Assembly: GCA_013115135.1 (NCBI GenBank)
Contig: JABANP010000077.1
Span: 101,237 to 165,236 of the forward strand
From: Perkinsus olseni
Taxonomy: Eukaryota > Perkinsozoa > Perkinsida > Perkinsidae
Reading direction: 5' to 3'
Length of the DNA: 64,000 bases
Positions 12,840-23,043 of the stretch are shown here, piece by piece; the first letter of the stretch is position 1; each line of letters opens with the position of its first letter. Under the pieces are notes generated by a model. It worked only from the letters and a program-made list of their open reading frames with translations, did no database searches and was not told the origin of the DNA. The translations under genes and the position numbers were made by a program.

Positions 12840-13090
12840 AGAGGGAGTAGAGCGTTTTCGTTTCCGCGTGATGGTTCATCACTGCTGGCGTGTGCATGAG
12901 GTTTCTGGGCATTCCTCTGGTGTTGAGTACTTTGCCAGTATCGGCTAGTTTGATGGTCTTTCTCCTATCAGTTGTCTAGATTGCATTGAAAGGCGTCTGC
13001 CGCCGCACCGTCATCTCCCTCCCCTGTATTTAACCAATCGCTATCGTCGTTCTACCACTACTAGTCTACCTGCTATTCCTATCACTGACT

Positions 13091-14561
13091 ATGCCGGGCC
13101 ATACTGCTAGACACGCTGTCATCCCTCGCAACCGATCTATAGAGTCTGTTGGAGGGCCAGACTCGGCACTCATTATTGCTGGGGACATAGGAGGCACCAA
13201 CTGCAGGCTGCGGCTGTTACTCGTATCGAAGGCTGCTGATAAGAAAGATACTGGCTCGGATTCGGAGAGTGAGGAGGTAATGTTGGTCTCAAAGGACTTT
13301 GTATGATAGCTTTTTTCATACCAGCCAAAGACCAAGACGCAGTTATTATACGCTGCCAAGTATCCGACGGCTTCCTGCCCTAGTTTGGAGGAGGCCCTTA
13401 CTCGATTCACATCGGAGGCACCGGCATTGGACGAGGCTGAGATGTCGAATGTTGTGTGTGTTGTTGGACTGCCTAGCGACGTGAAGAACAATAGAGTTGG
13501 TGAGTTCGAGGCTCGACCCTTTCCCGCTGTTCGAGTGCGGTGTCTCTTCAGCTCGAATCGCTAACATACCCCATTGGGTGGACACGGATGGCGATGCTAT
13601 AGCGGAGAAGCTCGGCCTTGGGAAGATCGTTCTTCTCAACGATTTCGAGAGTGCATGCTGGGGTAGGGGAGGGAGATGGAGGATCCTATTTTATGTGTGG
13701 TCATCTCGAGGTATCCCTATGCTGGATGAGTCGGAGCTGATATGTCTCAATTCGGGAATACCAATCAACAAGGCCCGGACATCGGCCCCGGCCATCACTA
13801 GCGTTCTCATCGGCCCTGGAACTGGCCTTGGGGAAGGGTAGTAAGGGACGAATTAATCTTGGTGGCACCTTCCAAGTTTATCAGGTATTTGGTAACGGCA
13901 CGAGCCACCAATCATGTCTCGGCGCATGCTTCGGAAGGCGCATGGGTGAGCTTCGCACCTCAAGATGAGTAGGTTCGACCTAGTGGGGTGGGCATCGGCC
14001 CTCGAGTGTTGATGTCTCTCAGGGAGGAGTTCGAGTTGTTGAAGTTTGTTAAGAAAGACTTAGGGGTTCCCAGAGTGGTCGTTGAGCACTTAACTGCAGG
14101 GTGAGAAGCTTTCGTGGTAGAGCTTCCCTTCGACCTTGGATTATTTCAGGCCGGCTCTCCCAATGTTGACTCGCTTCTACGGGCAGAAGGAAGGCATGGA
14201 CCTCGCCGATTTGCCGAAGACGGCACCCGAGGTTGCGGGGAAGTACGCTACGTGTCCAGTCTGCACCAAGGCCTGTGATAAGGCGATGGAGATCCTTGGC
14301 CGGGAATTGGCCTTCCTGTGCTTGAAGTTCAAACCACAAGGTGGTATCTTCCTCATCGGCAACGTTGTCGATTCACTAAGAGATTCCATCCTAGCTGAGG
14401 GCTCCAGCTTGAGAAAGGGCCTTTTCCATAGCCTGTACCACCCCATCTTGGAGGGTATTGTAAGAGACACTCCTATCAACATAGTCGATGCTAATGGTGT
14501 GAGTATGGGCATGGAAGGCGCCATCAACAGAGCCACTCGTCTGGCCTTGGCTCGACTGTAG
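13091..14561 (+). CDS. glk: glucokinase, bacterial type, 7 exons
   Basis: ATP-dependent glucose phosphorylation to glucose-6-phosphate, expected in the cytosol. The protein contains the N-terminal phosphate-binding motif AGDIGGTNCRLR, the LLNDFESACWG motif with the catalytic Asp, IGPGTGLGEG, an EGAWVSFAPQDE segment matching the glk-family region that contacts sugar, and a C-terminal GGIFLIGNVVDSL that matches the GGVFIAGG segment. Exons: 13091-13300, 13325-13499, 13552-13662, 13711-13837, 13885-13968, 14023-14100, 14150-14561. All joins keep frame without any correction, which makes this gene a useful control for sequence quality. It has an insert of about 25 acidic residues after strand 2 (GSDSESEE). 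The first intron may be only 24 nt. No organelle signal is obvious. Confidence 0.93.
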
Positions 14562-14984
14562 TCCCCCGATTCAGTGCGTATTTTTAGGGCTGTGTATTAA
14601 GTTTGTATTGCTGTTGTTGTTTGCTGTGATGTAGAACACAGAGAGGCAATGCCTCTCCCAACCGGGGGCGCATCGTGGCCTGCGAGGGAGCAGCTATCAG
14701 CGTTCCCAAAAAGCCAGTTTCCGTTGTAATTATCGTAACACTCGTAGCCGTGGGTGGCTACTTGTGCTTCCGTGTATATCGTACCAAGCCTTTGTAGCGG
14801 TCAAGGCGCCGCCATTGGCCGTGCTATGTCGAATTGTTCATTTCTTCCGAACATTGCAAAGTTCCTACTGTGTGCCTGTAGTAGCGTTCTGGGGGAGCGG
14901 GAATAAAGTATCGATGGGTGATAGGGTCGGGACCAGTCGACCGCCGCCTGAGTCGGGATTGGGTTCTTGCAGCGTAGCCCTTCG
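14562..14984. other. intergenic region between glucokinase and ESF2-like genes
   Basis: 423 bases between two same-strand genes. A plus-strand open frame at 14764-15060 has no recognisable content. A TTCTTGCAG sequence at 14964-14972, 12 bases upstream of the ESF2-like ATG, could be a splice or trans-splice acceptor. That is inference. Confidence 0.4.
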
Positions 14985-15895
14985 ATGGACTCCGGTAAGG
15001 AACGAGATTGCCCGCCGTCTGCCGCTACTACTGCCGAGGCGGCTTCAGCCGACGACGTGAAGGGTGAGGACACAAGACTAGAAGGGGATGTTGAGGGTGA
15101 GGAGACGACTGCTTCTGTGGACGAGCTCGGTAACAACGATCCTACAATGGGCGACACGGTGATCGATGGGGAGGCTGGTGAGGGAGGGAAGAAGGACAAG
15201 AATGGTGTCGTCTATTTCTCGAGGATACCGCCCTTCATGCAGGTGAGCTCACAGTGTGCGTTGAAGCTTTTCCTTCACTCTTTGTCGTTCAGCCATGCAA
15301 GCTTCGGCATTTGATGGAACAACTCGGACGGGTTGGCAGAGTCTACCTAACGCCAGAGGATGAGACGCAACAGGCTCGGCGTAAGAAGTCAGGTGGCAAC
15401 AAAAAGACGAAGTTCGTGGATGGCTGGGTCGAGTTTGAGAGCAAGTCCGTGGCGAAGCGTGTGGCAGCGACGCTGAACAACACACCGGTTGGAGGGAAGA
15501 AGCGCCACAACGCCTACAGAGACGACATGTGGCTCTGCCGTTACTTGCCCAAGTTCAAGTGGCATCACTTGAAGGAGCACGTTATCTACAATCGTGAGGT
15601 CCGCGGCGCCCGACTGGAGCAGAAGCTCTCTCAACAACGTAAAATAAACAACTTCTACCAAGAGCAGCTATTGGAAGAGAAACGTATGGACAAGATGAAG
15701 GAACGCAGAGAGAAGAAGGCGGCTGAGCACGGGGAGGAAGTGGTTCAGCCGGCACACAAGAAGGCTCGAACAGGGGTCCACCAACGTACCCCGCATCTTG
15801 CCTCCTCGCAGAAGAGCGCTGCTGCTCCTGCTAAGTCTACTACCAAGCAAGCAGAGGTTTCTTCTGATACGTTACTCGATAGCCTGGCTCTCTAA
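14985..15895 (+). CDS. ESF2: ESF2/ABT1 family rRNA-processing protein
   Basis: Nucleolar RNA-binding protein of the small-subunit processome that assists early 18S rRNA cleavage. Exon 1 (14985-15242) encodes an acidic 85-residue N-terminus ending GVVYFSRIPPFMQ. Exon 2 (15293-15895) encodes the rest, and the 50-nt intron is phase 0. The core matches ABT1/Esf2: LMEQLGRVGRVYLTPED, then GWVEFESKSVAKRVAATLNN, DDMWLCRYLPKFKWHHLKEH, and the coiled Arg/Lys-rich C-terminus (REVRGARLEQKLSQQRKINN). The family RRM is atypical, with no clear aromatic RNP residues, as in its relatives. ATG 14985 is the only in-frame ATG before the core. It follows glucokinase on the same strand and is intact. Confidence 0.93.
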
Positions 15896-16734
15896 CTTGT
15901 ACTGTCTCGATGATGTTGCGTTGTTCAATGGTCGTTGGGTTGGAGTTTGTAGGAGTTTAGTAGTTTGTTTGTGGAATTTTCTCTCTCAAATTGATGCAGG
16001 TCTGTCTCGGGTATCGGCTGAGCAGCAGCTTCGAGTGGTTGCCTTTTGGGACTCACCTCTCCCCTAGCGCTGAACTCAGACTGTGCGTTATCCGTTATAG
16101 CTTTTTCCCACTTTTTGAATGATGTATGCGAGAGTTTTGGCTTTCTCTCTATTTCTTTCGTAGCCTTTTGGAAACGGCTATAACTTTCTTTGCGTTATCA
16201 TTGAGTGATCGGCCAGTGGTCGTCTAAGTTATTAGCTCGTTGTTCACATCCGCCATCCTTGTTTTCGCGCGGTTCCGCGACGGTTTCGTTATCCATCGGC
16301 CGCTCGCCTGCACGCACGTGCAATGATTTTCGCCATGGTTGAGAATCTTCGTAGTGCGGGGTTGCTTAAGTGCATCTCTCCCCCACGTCATGCTACCTCT
16401 CAGCCATCGCATTCTCCCGGTTTGTCGCAGGTCTACCCCTCTTCGGGTGCAGTAACTTACTCTCTCCATATAGGTGTGGTCAGCTGACTCGGCTCTTACT
16501 TCCCTTCTCATGTTTCACTGCTATCGGCTTCCGAGTCTCCTGGTCTGCTCTCGCTCGGTTCCTCGCGGCTTCATTGTTTCTGTCGCGGCTTCCTATGAGA
16601 GGGGCTCTCCGTCGTGGTTGTGCATGCGTGCATTCCGCACGCACGTGTCACCGGCTCATTCGCTCCGCCTCGTGCGCCTTGACAGCCTATGACTGCCTCC
16701 TTTCAGTTACGAACCCGTTTATAACTCGTTCTTA
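15896..16734. promoter_or_regulatory. upstream region of the fumarate reductase gene
   Basis: 839 bases with no supported gene. The sequence is pyrimidine-rich on the plus strand, especially 16360-16735, with T-rich stretches at 15950-16200. Such tracts would suit a 5' UTR or splice/trans-splice acceptor region for the gene at 16735. I see no TATA-like element that I would defend. Confidence 0.35.
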
Positions 16735-18194
16735 ATGTCTTCTCCCCCCAAGAGAGCCATCGTTGTTGGCGGGGGTCTCGCGGGCTTCAGTGCAGCTAAC
16801 ACCATCCTGGAGGCTGGCGGTCGTGTACTTCTACTCGACAAGTCGGCCTTCTGCGGAGGGAACTCCTCTAAGGCCACGTCGGGTATCAACGGCGCCGTGA
16901 CTAAAACGCAGAAGGCGTTGAATGTTCAGGACTCTAATGAGCTCTTCGAGTCAGACTGTATGAAGGGTGGTGCTAAGCACCCTGAACTTGTCAAGGTTAT
17001 GGTCGAGAATTCCGGTGCCTCTGTCGACTGGTTGATGGACAACTTCGACTTGGACCTTTCTCTTTTGGCCCGCCTCGGTGGTCACTCTGTCGAGCGTACT
17101 CATCGTGGTAAGGAGAGGTTCCCTGGCATGACCATCACCTATGCCGAGATCCAGATGGCTGAGGCTATCGCCAAGAAGTTCCCTGACAGGTGTGAGATCC
17201 TGAACAAGTGCAGGGTTACCAAGCTGCTCACTACCCCTAATGGTGATGTCAATGGCGTGCAGTACACCACTAGGAAGGGAGACGTCGTTGAGGAGTATGG
17301 CCCTGTGATCCTTGCCACTGGTGGCTTTGGCGCCGATTTTTCGGAATCTGGCATTCTCGCCAAGGTCCGCCCTGATCTACTCAAGTTGTCAACCACTAAT
17401 GGCGAGCATTGCACTGGTGATGGTATCAAGATGGGTCAGGAGATCGGTGCCCAAACCGTTGACTTGGACTTTGTTCAAGTTCATCCCACTGGTTTGGTCA
17501 ACCCCAAGGACCCTGATTCGAAGGTGAAGTTCCTAGCCGCCGAGGCCCTTAGAGGTGTAGGTGGCATACTCCTGGACTCTAATGGTAAGAGGTTCGTTAA
17601 CGAGCTTCATCGTCGTGACTATGTGTCCAACACTATGTTCAAGAACAAGGCCCCTTTCAGACTTGTACTCAACAGCAAGTCTGCTCAGGAGATCCACTGG
17701 CACTGTGAGCACTATAAGGGTCGTGGTGTCATGAAGGAGTTCAAGACCGGTCGGGATCTGGCGAAGGAGATGGGTATCAGTCCCTCCGTTCTGGAACAGA
17801 CCTTCAAGGAGTACAATGAGATTATGAAGAAGCAAATTGCTGATCCGAACGGGGGACCCTATGAGGCCTACCCCTCTGGCAAGACCCATGATCCCTACGG
17901 CAAGAAGTTCTTCAAGGACTACCCCATGTCCGTCGACGATACTTTCCAGGTGGCCATTGTTACTCCTCTGGTCCACTACACGATGGGCGGGTTGAAGATC
18001 AACACCTTCGGCCAAGTTCTTGGTGCCAAGAACAAGCCAATCAAGGGTCTCTACGCTGCCGGTGAGGTTATGGGTGGCGTCCACGGCAACAACAGGTTGG
18101 GCGGCAACTCCCTTCTTGACTGTGTGGCCTATGGTCGCGTTACCGGTAAGCACTGTGCCTCTGAGGTGATGAAGCTCAAGGCATCTGATGCAGT
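16735..18194 (+). other. fumarate reductase flavoprotein module 1
   Basis: FAD_binding_2 type module, frame 1. It contains the Rossmann motif VVGGGLAGFSAANTI at residues 7-21, CGGNSSKATSGING, HRGKERFPGMTITYAE, VQVHPTGLVNPKDP, NELHRRDYVSNTMF and MGGVHGNNRLGGNSLLDC. If translation stayed in this frame it would stop at 18324 after about 40 unrelated residues, giving a free single-module enzyme like soluble yeast-type fumarate reductases. Confidence 0.9.
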
Positions 18195-21100
18195 CCCCAC
18201 TCAAGGATCTCAAGGAAGGTCGCACTACTCCCAACGTGCGTGCTATCGTGGTTGGTGGTGGTCTAGCTGGATTCTCGGCTGCCAACACTATCCTAGAGAA
18301 CGGTGGCAATGTCATCTTGCTTGACAAGTCGGCCTTCTGTGGTGGCAACTCTTCCAAGGCTACTTCGGGTATTAATGGTGCTTGTACCAAGACTCAGAAG
18401 GCTCTGGGCGTCAAGGACTCCAAGGAACTCTTCTACAACGACTGCATGAAGGGAGGTGCGAAGCATCCCCACCTGGTCAAGGCGATGGTCGACAACTCTG
18501 GGTCTTCAGTGAACTGGTTGATGGATAACTTCGACCTGGATCTTTCCCTTCTTGCTCGCCTCGGTGGTCACTCTGCGGAGCGTACTCATCGTGGTAAGGA
18601 GAGGTTCCCTGGTATGACTATCACCTACGCCGAGATCCAGATGGCTGAGGCTATCGCCAAGAAGTTCCCTGACAGATGCCAGATCATCAACAAGGCCCGA
18701 GTCACCGAGTTGCTCACTGCCAACGGTACCGTTGTCGGCTGCAAGTACACTGACAAGAAGGGTCAAGTCCACGAGCAGAAGGGCCCGGTCATCTTGGCCA
18801 CTGGTGGTTTCGGTGCTGACTTCTCTCCGGATGGGATCCTGGCCAAGGTCCGACCCGATCTCTTGAAGCTGGCCACCACTAATGGTGAGCACTGCACTGG
18901 TGATGGCATCAAGATGGGCACTGCTGTTGGGGCGCAGACGGTGGACTTGGAGTTCGTCCAGGTGCATCCTACCGGTCTGGTGAACCCTAAAGACCCTGAG
19001 GCTAAGGTGAAGTTCTTGGCTGCCGAGGCTCTGCGTGGTGTTGGTGGCATCCTTCTTGACGCTGATGGCAAGCGCTTCGTCAATGAGCTCCATCGTCGTG
19101 ACTACGTCTCGAACACCATGTTCAAGAACAAGGGGCCGTTCAGGCTGGTCTTGAACTCTTCGTCGGCCGAGGAGATCCACTGGCACTGTGAACACTACAA
19201 GGGCCGCGGTGTGATGAAGGAGTTCGCCAGTGGCAACGCTCTTGCTCAGGAGATGGGTATTGAACCTTCTGTTCTCGAGCAGACGTTTAAGGACTACAAC
19301 GTGGTCATGAAGAAGCAGATCGACGACCCCGACAACGGTCCGTATGAGGCTTATCCTAGCGGCAAGACCCACGATTCCTTCGGGAAGAAGTTCTTCAAGC
19401 CCTACCCTATGAAGATGGATGATAACTTCCATGTGGCTATTGTTACTCCACTCATCCACTATACGATGGGTGGCTTGAAGATTGATGACGCCGGGCGCGT
19501 TCTCGGTGAGGGCGACAAGCCTATTGAGGGTCTGTATGCTGCTGGTGAGCTCATGGGTGGTGTCCACGGCAACAACCGTCTTGGCGGTAACTCGTTGCTG
19601 GACTGCGTGGTGTATGGTCGCCTCAGTGGCAAGGACTGTGCCACGTATATGATGAAGGGCAAGACCAGACCGGTGCCTTTGAAGTGCCTTAAGCAGGGGC
19701 TCACCAAGGATGTCAAGACAGTTATCGTCATTGGTGGTGGTCTTGCTGGCTTCTCTGCCTGCAATACAGTCTTGGAGAAGGGTGGTCAGGTGCTTTTGCT
19801 TGACAAGTCGGCCTTCTGTGGTGGTAACTCCTCGAAGGCTACTTCTGGTATCAATGGTGCTTGCACTAAGACTCAGCAGGCTCTTGGTATCAAGGACTCC
19901 AATGATCTGTTCTACTCCGACTGTATGAAGGGTGGTGCCAAGAAGCCCGATTTGGTCAACGCCATGGTCCAGAACTCTGGTGCCTCTGTCAACTGGTTGA
20001 TGGACAACTTCGACTTGGACCTTTCTCTTTTGGCTCGCCTCGGTGGTCACTCTGTCGAGCGTACTCATCGTGGTAAGGAGAGGTTCCCTGGTATGACCAT
20101 CACCTACGCTGAGATCCAGATGGCTGAGGCTATCGCCAAGAATCACCCTGACAAGTGCAAGATCATGAACAAGGCCCGTGCCACCAAGCTGCTGACTGGA
20201 GAAGATGGCTCTGTCACAGGTGTCGTGTACGAGACCAAGGACGGCCAGACCCACGAGGCCCATGGTCCAGTTATTTTGGCAACTGGCGGTTTCGGTGCTG
20301 ACTTCTCTCCTGATGGAATTCTCGCCAAGGTTCGCCCTGACTTGCTCGGTCTCTCTACCACCAACGGTGAGCATTGTACCGGCGATGGCATCAAGATGGG
20401 TATGGAGGTTGGAGCCGACACTCTCGACTTGGAGTTCGTACAAGTCCACCCGACGGGTCTAGTTAACCCCAAGGATCCCAAGTCAAAGGTGAAGTTCCTC
20501 GCCGCTGAAGCTCTAAGAGGTGTGGGTGGTATTCTGTTGGATGCCGATGGAAACCGCTTTGTCAACGAGCTTCATCGTCGTGATTACGTCTCCAACACCA
20601 TGTTCAAGAACAAGGGCCCCTTCAGACTTGTACTCAACAGCAAGTCTGCTCAGGAGATCCACTGGCACTGTGAGCACTACAAGGGTCGTGGTGTCATGAA
20701 GGAGTTCGCCACCGGTGCTGCCTTGGCTGCTGAGATGGGCATTCCGACATCTAAGCTCGAGCAGACCTTCAAGACGTATAACGAGGTCATGCAGAAGCAG
20801 ATCAAGGACCCCGATGGAGGCCCGTATGACGCCTACCCCTCAGGCAAGACCCATGATCCCTTCGGCAAGAAGTTCTTCAAGGACTACCCCATGTCGGTCA
20901 ACGACACCTTCCAAGTTGCCATTGTCACACCCTTGGTGCACTATACCATGGGAGGTCTCACCATTGACCCGAAGGGGCGTGTCCTAAACAAGAGCGGCAA
21001 GGTCATCAAGGGTCTCTACGCTGCTGGCGAGGTCATGGGAGGCGTCCATGGCAACAACCGGTTGGGAGGCAACTCTCTTCTGGACTGCGTCGTCTATGGT

Positions 21101-23043
21101 CGTCTCACCGGTGCGGATTGTGCCACTTACGCCGGAGCTGACGAGCCGGTCAGCTTGAAGCAGCTGAAGACCACAACATCTGCCCCTGCTGCTGCAGCTG
21201 CTCCTGCCGCTCCTGCGAAGGCCGCTCCCAAACCTGCCCCTGTGGCCGCCCCTGTTCCTGCCGCCCCCACTGGTCCTGCTCCCGATCACTATGACCGATG
21301 TAGCCAAGCACAATACCAAGGATGACTGCTGGGTCGTTATCAATGGTGATGTCCTCAACGTCACCGACTTCCTTCCCGACCACCCCGGTGGAGACCTTGC
21401 CATCATGACTTTCGCTGGTAGAGATGCCTCGACCGAGTTCAACATGATTCACCCGCCGGATGTCATCGAGAAGTACGCTCCGGAGTCTGTACTCGGTCAA
21501 GTGGGTGTTGCTCCAGCTGGTGGCGCTGCCGCTGCTGCCGCTGCTCCGGCTGCACAGGTGGCTCCAGCTGCTGGTGGTGGTATCGCCTTTGGAAGATGTG
21601 GGTAAGCACAACACCAAGGAGGATTGCTGGGTGGTTATTAACGGCCAAGTCTTGGATGTCACTGAGTTCCTACCCGACCATCCTGGTGGTGAGCTTGCTA
21701 TTCTCACCTTCGCTGGTCGTGACGCTACCCACGAGTTCAATATGATACATCCACCAGATGTCATCGAGAAGTATGCCCCGGAGGCTATCATTGGAGAGCT
21801 CGGTGTTGCTGCCCCTGCTGGTGCGCCGGCTGCGGCCGCAGCCCCTGCTGCTCCTATTCCCGCCAACGGCAAGACCCTAGAGGAAGTCGCCAAGCACAAC
21901 ACCAAGGAGGATTGCTGGGTGGTTATCAATGGACAAGTTCTGGACGTCACAGAGTTCCTTCCTGATCATCCTGGCGGAGATCTGGCTATTCTCACCTTCG
22001 CTGGTCGTGACGCTACCAACGAGTTCAACATGATCCACCCGCCGGATGTCATCGAGAAGTACGCTGCGGACTCTATACTCGGTCCTCTGGTACAGGCTGC
22101 AGCCCAGCCTGCTGCTCCTGCTGTCGGTGGAGGACTAACTCAGCCCCTGCTGGCTGATCCCAAGGTTGCCAAGGAGCAATGGTGGGGCGAGGACCGCAAC
22201 ACTGCTGTCATGCATGGTCCATTAGGGGAGTCAATGTACTCTTACTGTGCTGGGGTGTTCTACTTCGCCTGGCTATTGATCTTGGAGACTCTGAAGACTA
22301 TCTTCACGGTGAAGAACTATAAAGTCATTCACGACAAGTCTGGACTGACTAGGTCTGCTATGTTCTTGATCGTGTTCGTGATTATTCACGGTCTTGGTAA
22401 TCTTCACTGTTTCTTCGGGCCTGATCACTTTAATGGGTACGCCTACTTCCTCAACCACCCATGCCCTTGGAGTGCTCTTCTTCTACCAGTCGAGATCTAC
22501 CTCCTAGCCGCTGGTCTCCTCCACGTTGCTGTTGGTCTGGTTCGTACGTACAAGTTCAAGACTATCAACACAGCCTTTGATCAGCTGTGGCTCATTGTCA
22601 CTGGAGTGGTACTCCTTGTGTTCCTAATCGTCCACTTGATGCAGTTCCGTCTTGTTTCCGAGGCCGGTGCTCCGCAGTACTACTTCCGTGCTAAGTGGAT
22701 GTATCCCTTCTTCTGTGACAAGTACGACACTTCGTGTGAGGTGGTTCACTTCAAGGATCTATATAAGTTGGAGTTCCAGATCTTCGAGCACTTCGGATGG
22801 GTCTGCTTCTACCTTGTCGGTGTCACCTCCTTCATCCTTCACGTCAGAGAGGGTTTGAGGAAGGTCATCGCCGCTCATCCGTCAGTCCCGAGGAAGTACA
22901 AGGGTAGGGCCACTACTATCGGCAATATCGTCATAACATTGCTGGGTCTCATCTATCTGTCCTATCCTATATTCTGTTACTTCGCCCCTGTGAAGAGTTG
23001 GGCTAAGTACGATGAGGAGATGATTCAGCCAGGCACACCATAG
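16735..23043 (+). CDS. fused membrane fumarate reductase: 3 flavoprotein + 3 cytochrome b5 + cytochrome b modules
   Basis: A 6.3-kb coding region without introns, about 2,100 residues if read as one polypeptide. In order: three FAD-dependent fumarate reductase modules of about 480 residues (16735-18194, 18200-19680, 19720-21130), an Ala/Pro linker, three cytochrome b5 modules, and a C-terminal anchor with about six membrane segments. Each flavoprotein module has the FAD-binding GGGLAGFSA motif, HPTG, the active-site region NELHRRDYVSNTMF and HYTMGGL. No iron-sulfur subunit is present, so electrons would plausibly pass from quinol to the cytochrome b, then b5 haems, then FAD and fumarate (inference). 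Modules 1/2, 3/b5-1 and b5-1/b5-2 are in different reading frames, each offset by one extra base in the linker (18195-18198, 21281-21283, 21588-21590). Modules 2/3, b5-2/b5-3 and b5-3/anchor are in frame. The ATG at 16735 directly precedes the first FAD motif, so no obvious presequence is seen. Confidence 0.88.
18200..19680 (+). other. fumarate reductase flavoprotein module 2
   Basis: Same motifs as module 1, in frame 2. The frame has an in-frame ATG at 18188, 48 bases before the FAD motif, so independent initiation is conceivable. Amino-acid identity to modules 1 and 3 is high by eye. Its synonymous sites differ more from module 1 than module 3 does in the shared central blocks. Confidence 0.9.
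19720..21130 (+). other. fumarate reductase flavoprotein module 3
   Basis: In frame with module 2, joined by a short linker (LKCLKQGLTKDVKTV). It is followed by an Ala/Pro-rich flexible linker at 21170-21285. All catalytic motifs are kept, including HPTG and HRRDYVSNT. Confidence 0.9.
21291..21490 (+). other. cytochrome b5 module 1
   Basis: Cytochrome b5-like haem domain in frame 3: VAKHNTKDDCWVVINGDVL, then the HPGG haem-ligand motif (PDHPGGDLAIMTFAGRDA) and the second histidine in FNMIHPPDVIEKY. One extra base relative to the preceding module. A second Ala/Pro linker follows. Confidence 0.9.
21589..21800 (+). other. cytochrome b5 module 2
   Basis: Same haem motifs (HPGG, FNMIHPPD) in frame 1, one extra base relative to b5 module 1. 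It is nearly identical to module 3 over the haem core, which suggests recent duplication or conversion. Confidence 0.9.
21870..22085 (+). other. cytochrome b5 module 3
   Basis: In frame with module 2. It starts KTLEEVAKHNTKEDCW and keeps HPGG and the second His in NMIHPPD. It leads directly into the membrane anchor. Confidence 0.9.
22140..23043 (+). other. SdhC/FrdC-like cytochrome b membrane anchor
   Basis: About 300 residues with some six hydrophobic helices. The motifs HGLGNLHCFFG, FNGYAYFL, AAGLLHVAVGLVRTYKFK and LIVHLMQFRL resemble the single-subunit cytochrome b558 (SdhC/FrdC) family of bacterial succinate/fumarate dehydrogenases, with several candidate haem-ligand histidines. The translation ends with a TAG at 23041-23043. 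Assignment to the b558 class is from motif recall and should be tested by profile search. Confidence 0.75.

Noticed and set aside
14066..14072. Simple rule that GTT/GTC CCC A forces a +1 shift
   Set aside because: The same GTT CCC A context in glucokinase is read in frame (GVPRVVVEHL), and CCC codons are common without shifts in the fumarate reductase gene. Codon identity alone is not sufficient.
18146..18193. Intron-like GTAAGC...GATGCAG segment at the end of fumarate reductase module 1
   Set aside because: It is 48 nt, so removing it does not change frame and cannot explain the module 1/2 shift. The encoded residues also match the corresponding positions of module 2.
17533..18390. 285-codon minus-strand open frame, and 21150-21950 (266 codons)
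   Set aside because: Both are antisense to conserved flavoprotein or b5 sequence and repeat with the modules.
18506..20449. 647-codon open frame on the minus strand
   Set aside because: It is the antisense shadow of fumarate reductase modules 2 and 3. Its open length follows from the codon bias of the plus-strand gene and it has no motif of its own.
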